From JANNRW01 sp031401815 (GTDB lineage: Bacteria; Desulfobacterota; Desulfuromonadia; Geobacterales; DSM-12255), in NCBI GenBank assembly GCA_031401815.1, contig JANNRW010000014.1, forward strand, positions 1-8,449: 8,449 bases of DNA, in the 5' to 3' direction. Shown one piece after another: positions 6,315 through 8,449 of the stretch. The notes under the pieces were generated by a model. It searched no databases, was not told the origin of the DNA, and saw only the letters and a program-made list of their open reading frames with translations. The translations under genes and the position numbers were made by a program. Each line of letters opens with the position of its first letter. The first letter of the stretch is position 1.

Positions 6315-8165
6315 TCAGTGAACTCCGCCTCCAAGAAATGCCACTATCATAAGTACCAGCAGAGCAAGCCCGATGAGTAAAGCCATGAAACCAAACCCTT
6401 TCACCAGAAAGTCATATACAATTCCACTTGTGTGAGTAGCTGCAAACTCCTCGGTAATCCCTTCTTTTTCATATCGCTTCCACTGGTCGCCACGTTCAAG
6501 GAGCATCTCTTCCTTTGCGATCTGGCCATTAAAGATGACAAAATCCATGGGAAACTTCTCAGGACGGCCATGCGTGTTAAAGAAGTGAACCGAGAAGATA
6601 AAACCGGTTGCCAGCAGCGCCTCATCTGAATGAACTATTGTTGCAATATTGAATGCCCACCCTGGGAGTAATTGTCCGAATACCTCAGGAAACCAGAGCA
6701 TCAGACCTGATCCGCCGATTGCAAACATCCCCCAGAATACTGCTATAAAATCAAACTTCTCCCAGTATGTCCATCTCTCGAATGTCGGCTTTGGCCCCTT
6801 GAAAAAGAACCAGCGGAGCATGCAGTAAACATCAACTATGTCGCGCAGGTTCGGACAGAGGGAATCAGGCCCGAAAAGACGCTGTATGCAATTCCCCTTA
6901 ACTTTTTTGCTTAAAAACAGAAAGTGGAAGCTCATCACCAGGGCTGAACCGAAATACACAAAAGTGATTCCTGCACAGATACGATGCCACAGACCGGCAT
7001 TTGCCGCCCCACCGTAAAGTTTCATCATGTAAATGGCCCAGGCCTGATCGCTGAACTTGAGCGGCAGACCTGTCAGAGAGAGCCCCAGGAAGCTGGTTAT
7101 AACCAGAATGTGGAGGAATATATGCTTTCTGTTAAAACGGCGATACTGCTTGTGCGCATCAGGAATAACCGGGTGCAGATGGCCTGAACTCATCGCCTCG
7201 GCCTTTTCACGATTTTCTACAAAACCCCGGAACATCCAGAGTAATGTATGAATCCAGAATACGGTAAAGGTGCCAAGCAGTAGCCCTGTCATCCCTGCAA
7301 AGGTATAAAATAGCAGAGGATATTTCTCACGATCATGTGTTCCGTGTGCATAGAACCTGGCAAACATCGGTGTTGCCTTGGGGTGGCAAGTAGCGCACAT
7401 CTTGACAAGATTGTCTGTATGGAGATTTGAATTCGGATCACTCTTGGGGAGTATGGAGTGTGCCGAGTGGCAATCTGCACAGCCGGCAACCTTCTCGGGG
7501 AAACCGAGCCGGTAATTTTTCCCGTGATAGCTGTCAAGGTATGACTTCACTGCAACGGTTGTCAATTTGTTCTTCTTCATCAGTTTGTCGTCAGCATGGC
7601 ACTTCATGCAGATTTTTGTATGAAACTGCCTCTCTTCATATGAACCCTTGATAAGAGGCTTGATATCGTGGAGATTATGGCAGTCATGGCATGCTGCCGA
7701 ATCCTGATTACCAGCAACTACCCCTTTGCCATGAACAGAGTTTCTGTAGATTGACTCCTTGTCATGACACTGAATGCATTTCGCAACTGCAATCTTTTTA
7801 TCCTGTTTCCAGTTAGCATGAAAATGGATGTCAGTATGGCAGTCAGCGCACCGAACGCCCTTCTGAACATGAATACTGTTGTAATGTTCGGCATTTTCTT
7901 TCTTGTGGCACCGCTCGCAAGCAACCCTGTGAATCTTTGTCTCGCCGCGCATATGCCTGGCAATGTCGATAATCTCGATATGACAACTGGTACAAGCATT
8001 CTTGCCATGCACAGACGCTGCAAAACCTGTAATTGAAATCTTGTTGCTGTGACAGCCGAGACAGGTTGCCGGATCAATCGCCATCCCCTGCTCCGCAAAG
8101 GCCGGAACCGCAACTATAAGGGTAAATAACTGAAAAGCTGTAATCAGAATTAATCTATGTGGCAT
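6315..8165 (-). CDS. cbcL: CbcL-like fusion: nonaheme cytochrome c domain plus cytochrome b-type membrane domain, menaquinol oxidoreductase
   Basis: The product has 616 residues. The start is ATG at 8165, with GGAGG (plus 8172-8176) 6 nt upstream. Residues 1-24 are a Sec signal peptide ending AFA before EQG. Nine CxxCH motifs follow: C35, C58, C83, C106, C130, C159, C186, C229 and C257 (first cysteine of each). From residue 283 there are about six hydrophobic segments (about 283-311, 350-370, 394-418, 472-492, 513-530 and 588-610). Their histidines H305, H352, H394, H414, H512 and H527 could ligate b hemes as in formate dehydrogenase gamma/HydC-type cytochromes b. A nonaheme c domain fused to a diheme b domain is the described architecture of Geobacter CbcL, needed for electron transfer to low-potential acceptors. 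The protein would oxidise menaquinol at the b domain and release electrons to periplasmic cytochromes. It is a single-gene unit convergent with the cbcSTU-side operon. A CbcL paralogue rather than the true orthologue remains possible. Confidence 0.85.
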   Translation of the reverse strand: MPHRLILITAFQLFTLIVAVPAFAEQGMAIDPATCLGCHSNKISITGFAASVHGKNACTSCHIEIIDIARHMRGETKIHRVACERCHKKENAEHYNSIHVQKGVRCADCHTDIHFHANWKQDKKIAVAKCIQCHDKESIYRNSVHGKGVVAGNQDSAACHDCHNLHDIKPLIKGSYEERQFHTKICMKCHADDKLMKKNKLTTVAVKSYLDSYHGKNYRLGFPEKVAGCADCHSAHSILPKSDPNSNLHTDNLVKMCATCHPKATPMFARFYAHGTHDREKYPLLFYTFAGMTGLLLGTFTVFWIHTLLWMFRGFVENREKAEAMSSGHLHPVIPDAHKQYRRFNRKHIFLHILVITSFLGLSLTGLPLKFSDQAWAIYMMKLYGGAANAGLWHRICAGITFVYFGSALVMSFHFLFLSKKVKGNCIQRLFGPDSLCPNLRDIVDVYCMLRWFFFKGPKPTFERWTYWEKFDFIAVFWGMFAIGGSGLMLWFPEVFGQLLPGWAFNIATIVHSDEALLATGFIFSVHFFNTHGRPEKFPMDFVIFNGQIAKEEMLLERGDQWKRYEKEGITEEFAATHTSGIVYDFLVKGFGFMALLIGLALLVLMIVAFLGGGVH

Positions 8166-8249
8166 GCCCTTCCTCCGGAGATGTTAATTACTTCAACTTA
8201 GTTAAGCACTAATGATAAATTTATGCTAACGATAATTTACCTGAAAACA

Positions 8250-8264
8250 TGTATACTGTATACA
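8250..8264. promoter_or_regulatory. Perfect GTATAC-type palindrome, putative operator upstream of the CbcL-like gene
   Basis: TGTATAC-T-GTATACA is a perfect 15-bp palindrome with a one-base centre. It lies 85 bp upstream of the ATG of the minus-strand cbcL-like gene, in its only possible promoter region. GTATAC half-sites in a short palindrome recall operators of GntR-family (FadR-type) regulators. I could not place a convincing -35/-10 pair for cbcL, so whether binding would activate or repress is unknown. Confidence 0.5.
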
Positions 8265-8335
8265 AAATAATTTGCCTTGAAATGTATTTGCCTCAGACAG
8301 GCTGGAGGGGGTCTGCGACATAAAAATGTGATTTC

Positions 8336-8364
8336 TTGACGCCACTCTTTTTTTGCCCTATTAT
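8336..8364 (+). promoter_or_regulatory. Strong sigma70 promoter of the gene starting at 8403
   Basis: TTGACG (8336-8341), a 17-nt spacer and TATTAT (8359-8364) match the sigma70 consensus at 5 of 6 bases in each box, with ideal spacing. The predicted start is near 8371, about 32 nt before the ATG at 8403. The -10 box lies inside the left arm of a 40-bp palindrome, so occupancy of that palindrome should block RNA polymerase. Confidence 0.7.
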
Positions 8365-8395
8365 CTTGTTGACTGCAAGCAACAAGATAATAGGG
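8356..8395. promoter_or_regulatory. 40-bp near-perfect palindrome over the -10 box, transcription start and ribosome site
   Basis: Arms CCCTATTATCTTGTTG (8356-8371) and CAACAAGATAATAGGG (8380-8395) are perfect complements over 16 bp. The central eight bases contain TGCA on the dyad, so only two base pairs in 40 break the symmetry. The element covers the -10 box, the predicted start near 8371 and part of the purine-rich ribosome site (8392-8400). Symmetry through the centre favours a DNA operator for a dimeric or tetrameric repressor. Neither side has a U-tract in the right orientation for a terminator. Confidence 0.75.
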
Positions 8396-8402
8396 GGTGG
8401 TT

Positions 8403-8449
8403 ATGAGTGAGACATTTTCGAGCTTGGAAAAGAAGAGGGAACAACTCTA
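8403..8449 (+). CDS. N-terminal fragment of an unidentified protein (runs off the right edge)
   Basis: ATG at 8403 opens a frame, MSETFSSLEKKREQL, that is still open at the window end (15 complete codons plus two bases). The purine-rich stretch AGGGGGTGG at 8392-8400 is a plausible ribosome site very close to the ATG, and a near-consensus promoter lies at 8336-8364. The charged, helix-prone start gives no family assignment. The start is supported by the promoter and ribosome site, not by homology. Because its promoter is overlaid by a large palindrome, it could be an autoregulated transcription factor, but that is a guess. Confidence 0.55.
   Translation, partial: MSETFSSLEKKREQL

Noticed and set aside
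6432..8036. Plus-strand and alternate minus-strand frames across the CbcL-like gene
   Set aside because: All are shadows of a frame with a signal peptide, nine heme motifs and membrane helices.
8294..8315. CAGAC/GTCTG inverted repeat upstream of the right-edge promoter
   Set aside because: It has only 5 bp of complementarity across a 12-nt gap, which is expected by chance.
8356..8395. The 16-bp inverted repeat as an intrinsic terminator
   Set aside because: On the plus strand it is followed by GGTGGTT, and on the minus strand by an A-run, so no U-tract follows in either direction. It also overlaps a near-consensus promoter.

Overview
The window most likely comes from a metal-reducing bacterium of the Geobacteraceae or a close relative in the Desulfuromonadia. 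The evidence is the density of multiheme c-type cytochromes and the match, by domain layout and heme count, to three inner-membrane quinol oxidoreductase families known from Geobacter: ImcH-like, CbcSTU (Cbc4)-like and CbcL-like. This assignment rests on reading motifs, not on a database search.

Layout. On the minus strand, bases 1-1443 hold a NapC/NirT-type cytochrome of the ImcH kind, whose C-terminus runs off the left edge. A 323-base AT-rich divergent promoter region follows (1444-1766), with a TTGACA-type promoter facing each way. On the plus strand comes a tight three-gene operon: cbcS (tetraheme cytochrome, TTG start at 1767), cbcT (four [4Fe-4S] clusters, Tat-type leader; its start overlaps the cbcS stop) and cbcU (NrfD-like membrane subunit). 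After 93 bases without an obvious terminator there is a 608-residue polytopic membrane protein resembling the DUF2339 group (4399-6225). A strong symmetric terminator (6260-6292) separates it from the convergent minus-strand gene at 6315-8165, a fusion of nine c-heme motifs with a cytochrome b membrane domain (CbcL-like). Upstream of that gene, 8166-8402 is a second divergent control region. It carries a perfect GTATAC-type palindrome and a 40-bp near-perfect palindrome that spans the -10 box and the Shine-Dalgarno of a new plus-strand gene starting at 8403. Only 15 residues of that gene are visible.

How the genes work together. All three enzyme systems would take electrons from menaquinol in the cytoplasmic membrane and pass them to periplasmic c-type cytochromes, and from there to extracellular acceptors. 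In Geobacter sulfurreducens, ImcH-type and CbcL-type enzymes serve acceptors of different redox potential. Here both types flank a Cbc4-type operon, so the region looks like a compact locus offering alternative exits from the quinone pool. The DUF2339-like protein is the unexplained member. The most interesting regulatory element is the 40-bp palindrome at the right edge.
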